Below are positions 17,882-26,067 of a DNA stretch of 64,000 bases, piece after piece. The DNA is taken from the NCBI GenBank assembly GCA_016223025.1, contig JACRPU010000037.1, positions 1 through 64,000 of the forward strand, given 5' to 3'. The DNA is from Nitrosomonadales bacterium. Its GTDB lineage: Bacteria; Pseudomonadota; Gammaproteobacteria; Burkholderiales; Gallionellaceae. The notes under the pieces are model-generated. The model saw nothing but the letters and a program-made list of their open reading frames with translations, was not told where the DNA came from and ran no database searches. The position numbers and the translations under genes are program-made. The number at the start of each line of letters is the position of its first letter. Within the stretch, counting starts at the first letter, position 1.

Positions 17882-19156
17882 GTGAGCACATCTGAAATTC
17901 AGACAAAACTGTTCCGAAAAGTCGCTCTGGACCGCCTGTCTTCGCCGGAACAGCTCGATACCATGATCCAGATCGTGACCCTTAAAAGCTGGCTGATGCT
18001 CGCGCCGCTGGTGGCGCTGGTGGCGCTGGCAATACTCTGGGGCATCTTCGGCTCGATACCCTCGAAGGTCACCGGCAAGGCTCTCCTGATTCAAAGCGGG
18101 GGTCTTGCCGACATTACCAGCGGTTCGGCGGGCCGCATCACGTCAATGAAAGTGAAAGTGGGCGATCTGATCGGCGCCGGGCAACTGATTGCAGTTCTGG
18201 CGCAGCCCGATCTCGCGGACAGGATCAAATCCGCCGAGGGCAGGCTCGCCGAATTGCAGCGCCAGGACAACGAATTGCAAGGTCAGATCAGCCGCTCGCA
18301 AACCCTGTCGCGCTCCCTGCTGTTGCAGCAGCGCGCGGCCGTCGAAGGCCAGATAAAGGCGGCGCAAGATCGCGCCCAGGTGCTGCGCGAGCGGGTGGAA
18401 ACCCAACGCCGTCTTGTCGAGCAGGGCTTGATCACCCATCAGACGCTACTCAACTCCCAGAACGAATTGGCGTCATCGCAACTGGAAATTGAAAACGCCA
18501 AATCGCAGCTCCAGCAGGGGTCGTTGCGGGGAGCGGAAGACGACAAGCGCGCATTGCAGGAAATTACCGCCATACGCAACCAGATGAGCGAGACGCGCCG
18601 CACCCTTGACGGACTGCATTCCAGCCTGTCCCAGACCGCGCAGATCAATTCGAGTTATGCCGGGCGAATCGTCGAAATCAAAGCTGGTCCGGGCACCCTG
18701 GTGGCGCAAGGCGCGGCGGTCGTAACGGTGGTGCCCGCGTCCGGCGGCGTTTCCGAAACCGAAGCGGTGATCTATATCCCTGCTGCCGAGGGCAAAAAAA
18801 TCGAAACCGGGATGGAAGCGCAGATCGTACCCACGACGGTGAAGCGCGAGGAGCACGGCTTCATGATCGCCAAGGTCAATTATGTTTCCGAGTATGCGGC
18901 AACGGAGGATTCGATGATGGCGATCCTGCAAAACAGGCAGATCGTGCAGGAATTGTCCGGAGGCAGCGCACCGATCGAGATACGCGCGAAGCTCCTGCCC
19001 GCCAGCACGCCCAGCGGATTCAAATGGTCGAGTAAAGACGGCCCGCCGTTCAAGGTGGGAGCCGGTACGCTGGGAACTGCGGAGATCGTGGTGTTCAGGC
19101 AAGCTCCGATCACGCTGGTGATTCCGTTTCTCAGGAAAAGCCTGGGGGTGAATTGA
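17882..19156 (+). CDS. HlyD-family periplasmic adaptor, NHLM/NHLP type
   Basis: 424 aa. GTG 17882 is chosen: GGAG lies 8 bases upstream and the protein then starts MSTSEIQTKLFRKVALDRLS, followed by SPEQLD, the conserved cytoplasmic stub of adaptors in NHLP bacteriocin systems. One membrane anchor follows (residues ~38-58, WLMLAPLVALVALAILWGIF). The lipoyl/barrel half (TSGSAGRITSMKVKVGDLI) flanks a coiled-coil hairpin (~105-240), and the second half IVEIKAGPGTLVAQGAAV follows. It bridges the ABC transporters to TolC. Confidence 0.88.
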   Translation: MSTSEIQTKLFRKVALDRLSSPEQLDTMIQIVTLKSWLMLAPLVALVALAILWGIFGSIPSKVTGKALLIQSGGLADITSGSAGRITSMKVKVGDLIGAGQLIAVLAQPDLADRIKSAEGRLAELQRQDNELQGQISRSQTLSRSLLLQQRAAVEGQIKAAQDRAQVLRERVETQRRLVEQGLITHQTLLNSQNELASSQLEIENAKSQLQQGSLRGAEDDKRALQEITAIRNQMSETRRTLDGLHSSLSQTAQINSSYAGRIVEIKAGPGTLVAQGAAVVTVVPASGGVSETEAVIYIPAAEGKKIETGMEAQIVPTTVKREEHGFMIAKVNYVSEYAATEDSMMAILQNRQIVQELSGGSAPIEIRAKLLPASTPSGFKWSSKDGPPFKVGAGTLGTAEIVVFRQAPITLVIPFLRKSLGVN

Positions 19157-19203
19157 GCGAGCGCCGGTCTCCGCGCGCTCCCGCTTCCTCGTCAACTTAT
19201 TGA

Positions 19204-19344
19204 GGGCACCTCTAAAAATTCAAAGTTCTAAGCAAGACAAGGCGCGAGCAAAAAATTGCGACGCGGCATATGTGTGATATGTAAGGAGTAATTTTTTGTG
19301 AGCAACGCAGTATTGTGACGAAATTTGGATTTTTAGAGGCGCCC
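19204..19344. repeat. MITE-like element inside the export operon
   Basis: A 141-bp non-coding unit bounded by 18-bp inverted ends: GGGCACCTCTAAAAATTC on the left and GGATTTTTAGAGGCGCCC on the right (two mismatches). The interior is partly palindromic (AAAAAATT ... AATTTTTT). It separates hlyD from the C39 transporter gene by 200 bp. A related element occurs at 63301-63422, and the end sequence GGGCGCCTCTAA reappears at 42699. Confidence 0.7.
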
Positions 19345-19355
19345 TTGAAAAAAGC

Positions 19356-21557
19356 ATGACAAGCCCCGACACCCAATCCGCCCCCGCGACCATGCTGAAG
19401 AATATTCGCGTCAACACACCCGCCATCCTGCAGATGGAGGCTGCGGAATGCGGTGCGGCATCGCTGGCGATAGTGCTGGCTTTTTACCGGCGATGGGTGC
19501 CGCTGGAAGAGCTGCGCGTCGCCTGCGGCGTGTCGCGCGATGGCTCCAAGGCATCGAACGTGTTGCGTGCGGCGCGCACTTACGGCCTGGCGGCCAAGGG
19601 TTACAGGAAGGAGCCCGATGATCTGCGCAACATGAAGCTGCCGATCATCGCCTTCTGGAATTTCAATCACTTTCTGGTGGTCGAGGGCTTTGTCGGGGAC
19701 AAGGTCTATCTGAGCGACCCGGCATCGGGCAAGCGCTGGGTTTCTGCGCAGGAATTCGACCAATCCTTTACCGGCGTGGTACTGAGCGTCGAACCGGGGC
19801 CGGATTTCAGGCCCGGCGGCGAAAGCCCCAGCGTGCTGCGCGCGCTGAAGCGGCGTTTTACAGGCGCGAGCAATGCCATCGCGCTGCTTCTGGTGTGCGG
19901 CCTAGCCCTGGTCATACCGGGCATGGCGGTGCCCGCGTTCGGGCGGGTTTTCGTTGACGAAGTATTGATCGGGCACCATGAGAGCTGGCTGCTGCCGCTG
20001 TTGGTCGGCATGGCCGCGACCTGCTTGCTGCGCGCCGCGCTCGCCTGGACGCAGCAGTATTACCTGCTGCGCGTTGAAACCAAGATGGCCCTGGCGACCT
20101 CGTCCAAGTTCTTCTGGCATGTGCTGCGCCTGCCGATCGAATTCTACACACATCGCTCGCCCGGCGAAATCAGCGGCCGCGTGGCGATCAATGATCTCGT
20201 GGCGCGCATTCTCACCGAGGATCTGACCCACTCCCTGCTGGCGATCCTCACGGCGATTTTCTTTGGCGCCCTCCTGTTGTTCTACGACTGGCGGCTGGCG
20301 CTCATCGCGTTTGTGACCGTCGGGCTGAATCTGGGCGCACTGCAATACGTCGCCAGGAGCAACAGGCAGCTCAACCAGCGCCTTGCCATGGATGGAGGCA
20401 AACTCGGCGGCGTCGCGATGTCGGGCCTGGCGATGATGGAAACCATAAAATCCTCCGGTGGCGAAGCGGGCTTTTTCTCGAAGTGGTCCGGGCACCAATC
20501 CAAATTTCTCAACTCGCAGCAGGAAACGGCGCGCATCGGGTTGAATCTCTCGCTGCTGCCGACGCTGTTGAACGCTTTCAGCAGCACCCTGATTCTGGGC
20601 TTAGGCGCCATGCGGGTGATGGATGGGGCGATGACCATGGGCACGCTGGTGGCATTTCAGAGCCTGGTGGCAAGCTTCATGGCCCCGACCAACCAGTTGA
20701 TGGGCATGTTCTCGAAATTGCAGCAGACGCAGGGCAACATTGACCGGCTCGACGATGTCATGAAGTACCCGCTTGATCCGCTGGTTCGCGAAGACAGCGA
20801 AAAAGCGCGCACCGCGCCGCTGGAAAAGCTCCGCGGCGAGATCGAATTCAGGAACGTCAGTTTTGGTTACAGCCGCGCCGAAAAGCCGTTGCTGGAAAAT
20901 TTCAGCATGAAGATTTATCCCGGGCAACGCGTAGCGCTGGTCGGCCCCTCCGGTTGCGGCAAGTCCACCGTCGCGAAACTCGCGATGGGGCTGTACCGGC
21001 CGTGGGAGGGCGAGATTCTGTTCGACGGCAGGCCGCGCGAGGACTACAGCCGCTACGCGATGATCAACTCCATGGCAATGGTGGATCAGAACATCGCGCT
21101 GTTTACCGGCACGGTGCGCGACAACATCACCATGTGGGACAGCACCGTCGGAGAGGCGGCCTTGATTCGCGCCGCGCAGGACGCCTGCATCCACGAGGTC
21201 ATACTGCAACGGCCGGGCGGCTACGACGCCAGCATCCTGGAGGGCGGCGCCAACTTTTCCGGCGGCCAGAAGCAACGCATTGAAATCGCCCGCGCGCTGG
21301 TCAATGACCCGCGCATCCTGGTGCTGGATGAGGCCACCAGCGCCCTGGATGCGACGACGGAGAAGCTGTTCGATGACAACCTGCGCCGGCGCGGCTGCTC
21401 CTCAATGGTAGTGGCGCACCGCCTTTCCACGATTCGCGATGCCGACGAAATCATCGTGCTGCGCGCGGGCCGCGCCATCCAGCGCGGCACGCACGATGCC
21501 CTGGTACGGGAAGAAGGCGGCCTGTACCACCAGCTCATGTCCACCGAGGCGCACTGA
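19356..21557 (+). CDS. Peptidase C39-containing ABC exporter (NHLP type)
   Basis: 733 aa: an N-terminal C39 bacteriocin-processing peptidase (residues ~18-150), six membrane helices (~165-440) and an ABC ATPase (~495-730). The peptidase triad is present: Cys32 in QMEAAECGAASL, His105 in FNHFLVVE and Asp121 in SDPASG. The ATPase has Walker A VGPSGCGKST, signature FSGGQKQRIEIARAL and Walker B ILVLDEATSALD. It should cleave leaders after Gly-Gly and export the cores. Directly downstream genes encode matching Gly-Gly leader peptides. ATG 19356 lacks a good Shine-Dalgarno site; M at 19392 is an alternative. Its stop overlaps the next ATG. Confidence 0.93.
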   Translation: MTSPDTQSAPATMLKNIRVNTPAILQMEAAECGAASLAIVLAFYRRWVPLEELRVACGVSRDGSKASNVLRAARTYGLAAKGYRKEPDDLRNMKLPIIAFWNFNHFLVVEGFVGDKVYLSDPASGKRWVSAQEFDQSFTGVVLSVEPGPDFRPGGESPSVLRALKRRFTGASNAIALLLVCGLALVIPGMAVPAFGRVFVDEVLIGHHESWLLPLLVGMAATCLLRAALAWTQQYYLLRVETKMALATSSKFFWHVLRLPIEFYTHRSPGEISGRVAINDLVARILTEDLTHSLLAILTAIFFGALLLFYDWRLALIAFVTVGLNLGALQYVARSNRQLNQRLAMDGGKLGGVAMSGLAMMETIKSSGGEAGFFSKWSGHQSKFLNSQQETARIGLNLSLLPTLLNAFSSTLILGLGAMRVMDGAMTMGTLVAFQSLVASFMAPTNQLMGMFSKLQQTQGNIDRLDDVMKYPLDPLVREDSEKARTAPLEKLRGEIEFRNVSFGYSRAEKPLLENFSMKIYPGQRVALVGPSGCGKSTVAKLAMGLYRPWEGEILFDGRPREDYSRYAMINSMAMVDQNIALFTGTVRDNITMWDSTVGEAALIRAAQDACIHEVILQRPGGYDASILEGGANFSGGQKQRIEIARALVNDPRILVLDEATSALDATTEKLFDDNLRRRGCSSMVVAHRLSTIRDADEIIVLRAGRAIQRGTHDALVREEGGLYHQLMSTEAH

Positions 21558-24535
21558 TGCAGGCCTTGCGCACACGGCTGCTGCAGATGGGCGACGCGTA
21601 CATCATCGGCGCGCACGCGCCCCTGCTCCTGCGCGATCCGGAGCGGGCATGGTGGATCGAAGACGGCACGGTGGACATATTCGCCGTCGAGCAGGCCGCG
21701 CCCACCGGCGGCGCCGGGGAGACGGGCGGTATCGGGGCGGATCAATTCGTCCCCGGCCCGCGCGAACATCTCTATCGGGTTGAAAGCGGCCAACTGTTTT
21801 TCGGCATCGCCCATGCCAACCTCGATCCTGGCTGGACGCTGATCGGCTCGGCGACGGCGGGCGCCAAGGTGCGCGAATTCTCCTGGCGCGAGTTGCGCGA
21901 ACTGGCGGCGGATGAACGCCTGCACCGCGGCTTGACGGAACTCATTGACACATGGGTGAGCGCCACGACGCGCGGCGCGGCAAAAGATATTCAGCCCAAG
22001 AACTACGTCCCGCTGAGCCTGGGCCAGGAAACGCCCACGGCGGTTGCGGGCGGGCGCTCTTTTTCCCCGGCGGAGCGTCTGGCGTATATGCGCATGGCCG
22101 AAGGCGAGGCAAGTTTCCTGTCGCGCGCCGCGTTGCGCGTCGGCCCGGCCACACCGCTGCTGCCGCTGCGCGATGATGCGTGGTGCGATGCCGTCCGGGA
22201 TTGCAGTGTCCATGCGCTTGCGCCAGGCGCGGCGCTGCGGGAGGCCGATTTCTGGGACGGGCTGCGCCATTACTACCGGTTGATTGTGTGCTTTTCGCTG
22301 GCAGGTTTTGCCGCGACAGCGAAGCAAGAGTCCGGGCGCATGCGCATGAAATCGGCGCAGGCCGCCGAACAGATGCACAGCGGGCTCGCGAGTTTTGTGC
22401 GCACACTGAAGCCCGATCAGGGTACGCGCTTTGCCGACATCTCTGGCGATCCTCTGCTGGGCGCCTGCCAGTTGATCGGAATGCGCATGGCGACGCGCTT
22501 TGTCGCCCCGCCGCACACCGGTTTGGCCAATGCCGATCCGCTGGAAGCCATTGCCGACGCGGCGCGCGTGCGCTTTCGCCAGGTGGCGCTGCGCGGCGCG
22601 TGGTGGCGGTCCGACGGCGGCGACCTGCTGGCGCGCTTTCAGGAAAACAAACAGCCGCTGGCTTTGTTGCGCGTCCGCGGTTGTTACGAACTGCATGACC
22701 CGGTGGCCATGACAGTACGGGTAGTGGATGAAGCGCTGGCGGGGCAATTGGCGCCGTTCGCCACATCGTTTTTCCGCTCGCTGCCCACGAAGAAACTGCG
22801 CATGCGGGACATCGCGCATTTCATCTACGCCGGCATGGGATCGGACGCAATGTGGATGCTCGGCCTGGGGCTGTCCATCGGCCTGCTGAGCCTGCTCACG
22901 CCCCTGTTGACGGGTTATATCTTCGACATCCTGATTCCCTCCTCGGACCGGGGTCAGGTGGCGCAATTGATGGGCGCGCTTATGGCGGTTGCAATCGCGA
23001 CCACCCTGTTCACTCTGGCGCGCTCGATGGCGGCGCTGCGCCTGGAGACGCGCGCCGATTCCGGCCTGGAGGCCGCTATCTGGGACAGGGCGCTGAATCT
23101 GCCCGCGACCTTCTTCAAGCAATATTCCTCTGGCGACCTGGCCGCGCGCCTGGGCGCGATCAACACCATCCGCTCGGCGATTTCGGGCACCACGCTTGGC
23201 TCCATCCTGACCGGGGTGTTTTCGCTGCTCAACATCGCGCTGCTTTTTTATTACGACACGAAACTCGCAACCCTGGCCGTGATCCTCGTTCTGGGTGCGG
23301 CGCTACTGAGCTTCGCGCTCGGTTTTTTTACCCTGCGCTACCAGCGGCGCATGGTCGAGATATCGGGCACGCTATCGGGATTGGTGCTGGAATATTTGCG
23401 CGGCGCAGCCAAACTGCGCGTAACCGGCTCCGAGGCGCGCGCTTTCGCCAACTGGGCGCGCGAGTTCAGCCGCATGAAGCAGCTCGCCTTTGGCGCGGGC
23501 CATGTAAAAAACATCAACGATGTGTTCTTTTCCGCCTACGGGGTGGTCACGGATATCCTCCTGTTTGGAGCAATCGGCTTTTTTCTGTTCAAGGCTGGCG
23601 GTGCGCCGATCACCGGCCAGGATGCCGTCAGGGCGCTCACGACGGGGCAGTTCATCGCCTTCTATGGCGCGTTTGGCGCGGTGATGGGTGCGGTCACCGG
23701 GCTGAGCCATACCGCGCTCGGCCTGCTCGGCCTTATTCCTGTGTACGAGCGGGCCAAGCCGGTGCTGGAAGCCCTGCCCGAAACCGATGAGGCCAAAGCG
23801 CATCCGGGTGAAATGCAGGGGCAGCTCGATGTGGTGAATGCGGTGTTCCGCTATCGCGCGGACGGCCCCCCGATACTCGATGATGTATCGTTTTCGATCA
23901 GGCCCGGCGGCTTTATCGCGGTGGTGGGCGCATCCGGATCGGGCAAATCGTCCTTGCTGCGCTGTCTGCTCGGCTTCGAAAAACTATCTTCCGGAGGCAT
24001 ATTTTTCGACAACCAGAATCTCGATGACCTGGACTTGCGCGCGGTTCGCCGCCAGATGGGCGTGGTGCTGCAACACAGCCAGTTGATGCCCGGCGACATC
24101 TTCACCAACATCGTCGGCACCAGCTTGTTCAACATCGACGATGCCTGGGAAGCGGCACGGTTTTGCGGTCTGGAAGATGACATCAAGGCCATGCCCATGG
24201 GCATGCATACGATGCTCTCCGAGGACGGCGGCACGCTCTCCGGCGGTCAGCGCCAGCGCATCCTGATCGCGCGCGCCATCGTACACCGACCGCGCATCAT
24301 TTTCTTCGACGAAGCCACCAGCGCACTCGACAACCGCACTCAGGATATGGTCACGCAAAGCCTGAACCAGTTGCGCGCCACGCGCATCGTCATCGCGCAC
24401 CGCCTGTCCACCGTCATCAACGCGGATCGGATCATCGTCATGGACAAGGGCAGGATCGTGCAGGTCGGCAATTACCAGGCACTGATCGGTGTGCCGGGCA
24501 TTTTTCAGGATCTCGCCAGGCGGCAGATGCTGTGA
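21557..24535 (+). CDS. Second NHLP-type ABC exporter with large N-terminal extension
   Basis: 992 aa, starting within the stop of the preceding gene (TGATG). The first ~400 residues are a soluble extension without peptidase motifs; the beginning (LLRDPERAWWIEDGTVDIFA, then VESGQLFFGIAH) recalls a cNMP/cupin-like barrel. Membrane helices follow at ~430-700, then an ATPase with VGASGSGKSS, LSGGQRQRILIARAI and IIFFDEATSALD. In NHLM-type systems this protein pairs with the C39 transporter, probably as a heterodimer. The two half-sites have different signatures, fitting an asymmetric exporter. Confidence 0.9.
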   Translation: MQALRTRLLQMGDAYIIGAHAPLLLRDPERAWWIEDGTVDIFAVEQAAPTGGAGETGGIGADQFVPGPREHLYRVESGQLFFGIAHANLDPGWTLIGSATAGAKVREFSWRELRELAADERLHRGLTELIDTWVSATTRGAAKDIQPKNYVPLSLGQETPTAVAGGRSFSPAERLAYMRMAEGEASFLSRAALRVGPATPLLPLRDDAWCDAVRDCSVHALAPGAALREADFWDGLRHYYRLIVCFSLAGFAATAKQESGRMRMKSAQAAEQMHSGLASFVRTLKPDQGTRFADISGDPLLGACQLIGMRMATRFVAPPHTGLANADPLEAIADAARVRFRQVALRGAWWRSDGGDLLARFQENKQPLALLRVRGCYELHDPVAMTVRVVDEALAGQLAPFATSFFRSLPTKKLRMRDIAHFIYAGMGSDAMWMLGLGLSIGLLSLLTPLLTGYIFDILIPSSDRGQVAQLMGALMAVAIATTLFTLARSMAALRLETRADSGLEAAIWDRALNLPATFFKQYSSGDLAARLGAINTIRSAISGTTLGSILTGVFSLLNIALLFYYDTKLATLAVILVLGAALLSFALGFFTLRYQRRMVEISGTLSGLVLEYLRGAAKLRVTGSEARAFANWAREFSRMKQLAFGAGHVKNINDVFFSAYGVVTDILLFGAIGFFLFKAGGAPITGQDAVRALTTGQFIAFYGAFGAVMGAVTGLSHTALGLLGLIPVYERAKPVLEALPETDEAKAHPGEMQGQLDVVNAVFRYRADGPPILDDVSFSIRPGGFIAVVGASGSGKSSLLRCLLGFEKLSSGGIFFDNQNLDDLDLRAVRRQMGVVLQHSQLMPGDIFTNIVGTSLFNIDDAWEAARFCGLEDDIKAMPMGMHTMLSEDGGTLSGGQRQRILIARAIVHRPRIIFFDEATSALDNRTQDMVTQSLNQLRATRIVIAHRLSTVINADRIIVMDKGRIVQVGNYQALIGVPGIFQDLARRQML

Positions 24536-24635
24536 TTGCACCGGAAAGTGCAGGGGCTGATAATGCCAGCGATGAATTCATTTTCCCATCACGGAATAGC
24601 GCGGGATATTCGTGCGGGGATGCCGGGGAAGCAGG

Positions 24636-25211
24636 ATGACAAATAATTCGAATAAAGCGCCCGATGATGCGCTGATAGCGGCGGTGCTCGGGGGGGATAC
24701 GGAGAGCTTCGCGTTGCTGGTGACACGCCACCAGCAGCGCGTCATGCGTTTCATCCTCCGGTACGAATTCAACGCCGATGACGCCGAGGATCTCGCGCAG
24801 GAAACCTTTCTGCAAGCCTTTCGCGCCCTGCCCGGCTTCAATTGCCAGTCCCGTTTCTCCACGTGGCTGACGGGCATAGCCTTCAACCTGCTCAAGAACC
24901 ATATCGGCCGCACCCCGACCAAGTGTCATGCCCACCTGGATCACGACGAACAGCCGGAGGATGCGTGCGGCGTTGCCGCCGCCGACCCCGCACGGGAGTA
25001 TGCGCACGGCCAACTGCTTCGCGCCATGGAGCGGGCGGTCGCGGCGCTGCCGGAAGAGATGCGGGATGCAATCATCCTGGTCGCCGCCGAAGGGCTGAGC
25101 TACGGCGAAGCGGCTGCAATGCTTGACGTGCCGGTCGGCACGCTCAAGAGCAGGTTATGCCGGGCGCGCATGCAGCTTGCCGGCGCATTGCAGGAATACC
25201 GGGGGTTTTGA
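24636..25211 (+). CDS. ECF-type RNA polymerase sigma factor
   Basis: A 191-aa sigma-70-family protein with regions 2 and 4 only. Region 2 is at ~22-95 (FNADDAEDLAQETFLQAFRA for core binding, then SRFSTWLTGIAFNLLKNHI). Region 4 is at ~130-185 (LPEEMRDAIILVAAEGLSYG, then AAAMLDVPVGTLKSRLCRAR). ATG 24636 is preceded by GGGGAAGCAGG. It lies between the exporters and the precursor array; the putative anti-sigma partner closes the array at 28435. It probably directs transcription of the precursor genes, but I could not match the repeated upstream element to a standard ECF promoter. Confidence 0.9.
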   Translation: MTNNSNKAPDDALIAAVLGGDTESFALLVTRHQQRVMRFILRYEFNADDAEDLAQETFLQAFRALPGFNCQSRFSTWLTGIAFNLLKNHIGRTPTKCHAHLDHDEQPEDACGVAAADPAREYAHGQLLRAMERAVAALPEEMRDAIILVAAEGLSYGEAAAMLDVPVGTLKSRLCRARMQLAGALQEYRGF

Positions 25212-25274
25212 AGCTTTGTTGTGCGAGGGTGGAACAAATTGGCGGCAATTGTTACTCATACATGAGAAGCGTTT

Positions 25275-25338
25275 TTCACCTCAACGGCGCGGGTGGGATT
25301 TTCTTAACAATGCGCCGCTTAAAAAGAAAGGAACCACC
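25275..25338 (+). promoter_or_regulatory. Conserved precursor upstream element, copy 1
   Basis: TTCACCTCAACGGCGCGGGT, GGGATTTTCTTAACAATGCG and CCGCTTAAAAAGAAAGGAAC follow in order, then CACC and the ATG. This is one of six copies, all ending exactly at a precursor start. This copy has GCTTAAAAAG where copies 2, 3, 4 and 6 have TTATAAAT. It includes the Shine-Dalgarno AAAGGA. Confidence 0.75.
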
Positions 25339-25551
25339 ATGAACCAGGAACAAGGCAAGGAAATAAACCAGGTCAATGCGCCAGTTAGTGATGCGGCAGA
25401 AGTCGCGGCCACCGGCGGTGAGTTGGCAGAGCAGGATTTGGATGCGGTGGCGGGCGGGCTCGCAAAAACAATGCCTAAGCGCTTCATTCTTCATACCGGC
25501 GACGAGGATGAGACAGACGATCTGGAAATCCAGCGCCTGAGTAGGCTCTGA
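25339..25551 (+). CDS. RiPP-like precursor peptide 1, Gly-Gly leader
   Basis: 70 aa. The leader MNQEQGKEINQVNAPVSDAA ends with ELAEQDLDAVAGG (residues 28-40), the Nif11/NHLP-type double-glycine motif read by C39 peptidases. The predicted core is 30 residues, starting LAKTMPKRFILHTGDEDETD and ending RLSRL; it is acidic in the middle and has no cysteine. The start has AAAGGA 8 bases upstream. The leader is almost identical to those of precursors 3 and 5. Processing and export by the 19356/21557 transporters is inferred from the cleavage motif and proximity. Confidence 0.85.
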   Translation: MNQEQGKEINQVNAPVSDAAEVAATGGELAEQDLDAVAGGLAKTMPKRFILHTGDEDETDDLEIQRLSRL

Positions 25552-25590
25552 TGTCGGCAAATTCTCGTCCGGCAGGTATGGGGCAGCCCG

Positions 25591-25670
25591 CGTAGGGCGC
25601 AATAACCAACGGGCATTGCGCCGCATGGTGGACCCATTCGGCGGATTACGCTACGCTAATCCGCCCTACG
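25591..25670. repeat. 80-bp double-hairpin repeat between precursors 1 and 2
   Basis: Outer ends CGTAGGGCG (25591-25599) and CGCCCTACG (25662-25670) are perfect inverted repeats. Inside are two hairpins: GGCGCAAT/ATTGCGCC and GGCGGATTA/TAATCCGCC. This class of intergenic palindrome is common in proteobacteria. It abuts upstream element copy 2 exactly. Confidence 0.7.
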
Positions 25671-25751
25671 CAGTTTCCGATTCTCACCCCCTGCGGCGCG
25701 GGTGGGATTTTTTAGCAATGAGCCGTTTATAAATTAAAGAAAGGAACCACC
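25671..25751 (+). promoter_or_regulatory. Conserved precursor upstream element, copy 2
   Basis: 81 bp identical, base for base, to copy 4 (27498-27578). It contains CACCCCCTGCGGCGCGGGTG then GGATTTTTTAGCAATGAG and TTTATAAATTA before AAAGGA. The CTGC-GGC-GCGG part can form a short hairpin followed by six T, which looks like a weak terminator or attenuator. TTTATAAAT could be a -10 box. Confidence 0.75.
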
Positions 25752-25946
25752 ATGAACCAAGAAAAAGGCAAGGAAATAAACCAGGTCAATGCGCCAGTTA
25801 GTGATGCGGCAGAAGTCGCGGGCACCGGTGAATTGTCGGAGCGGGATCTCACTGAAATCTCCGGTGGTCTGATTTTCCCCCAACCAACTACGAAAATTAA
25901 AGGCAAGAAATATACGAACGTAAGTGGCTGCTCAATCATCATTTAA
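25752..25946 (+). CDS. RiPP-like precursor peptide 2, Gly-Gly leader
   Basis: 64 aa. Leader MNQEKGKEINQVNAPVSDAA, then GTGELSERDLTEISGG; cleavage after Gly-Gly would leave a 25-residue core: LIFPQPTTKIKGKKYTNVSG then CSIII. The core has five lysines, one Tyr, one Cys and a hydrophobic end. It is the precursor nearest upstream of the radical SAM gene and is followed by its own terminator. Lys, Tyr and Asn-Val are plausible targets for radical SAM chemistry, but this is speculation. Confidence 0.85.
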   Translation: MNQEKGKEINQVNAPVSDAAEVAGTGELSERDLTEISGGLIFPQPTTKIKGKKYTNVSGCSIII

Positions 25947-25962
25947 TCTCTTCGGGCCAATT

Positions 25963-25990
25963 CCCCGCAGCTTGCTGCGGGGTGCTTTAT
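25963..25990 (+). terminator. Terminator after precursor 2
   Basis: CCCCGCAGC (25963-25971) pairs perfectly with GCTGCGGGG (25974-25982) around a 2-nt gap, followed by TGCTTTATTT. It separates precursors 1-2 from the radical SAM gene. Confidence 0.8.
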
Positions 25991-26067
25991 TTGGGTTGCT
26001 TCTGTTGGTAATGGAGGCATCCTGGCCGTAATGAGCTGCAGTTTTGCGGGTTGACTGCAAAATATGA

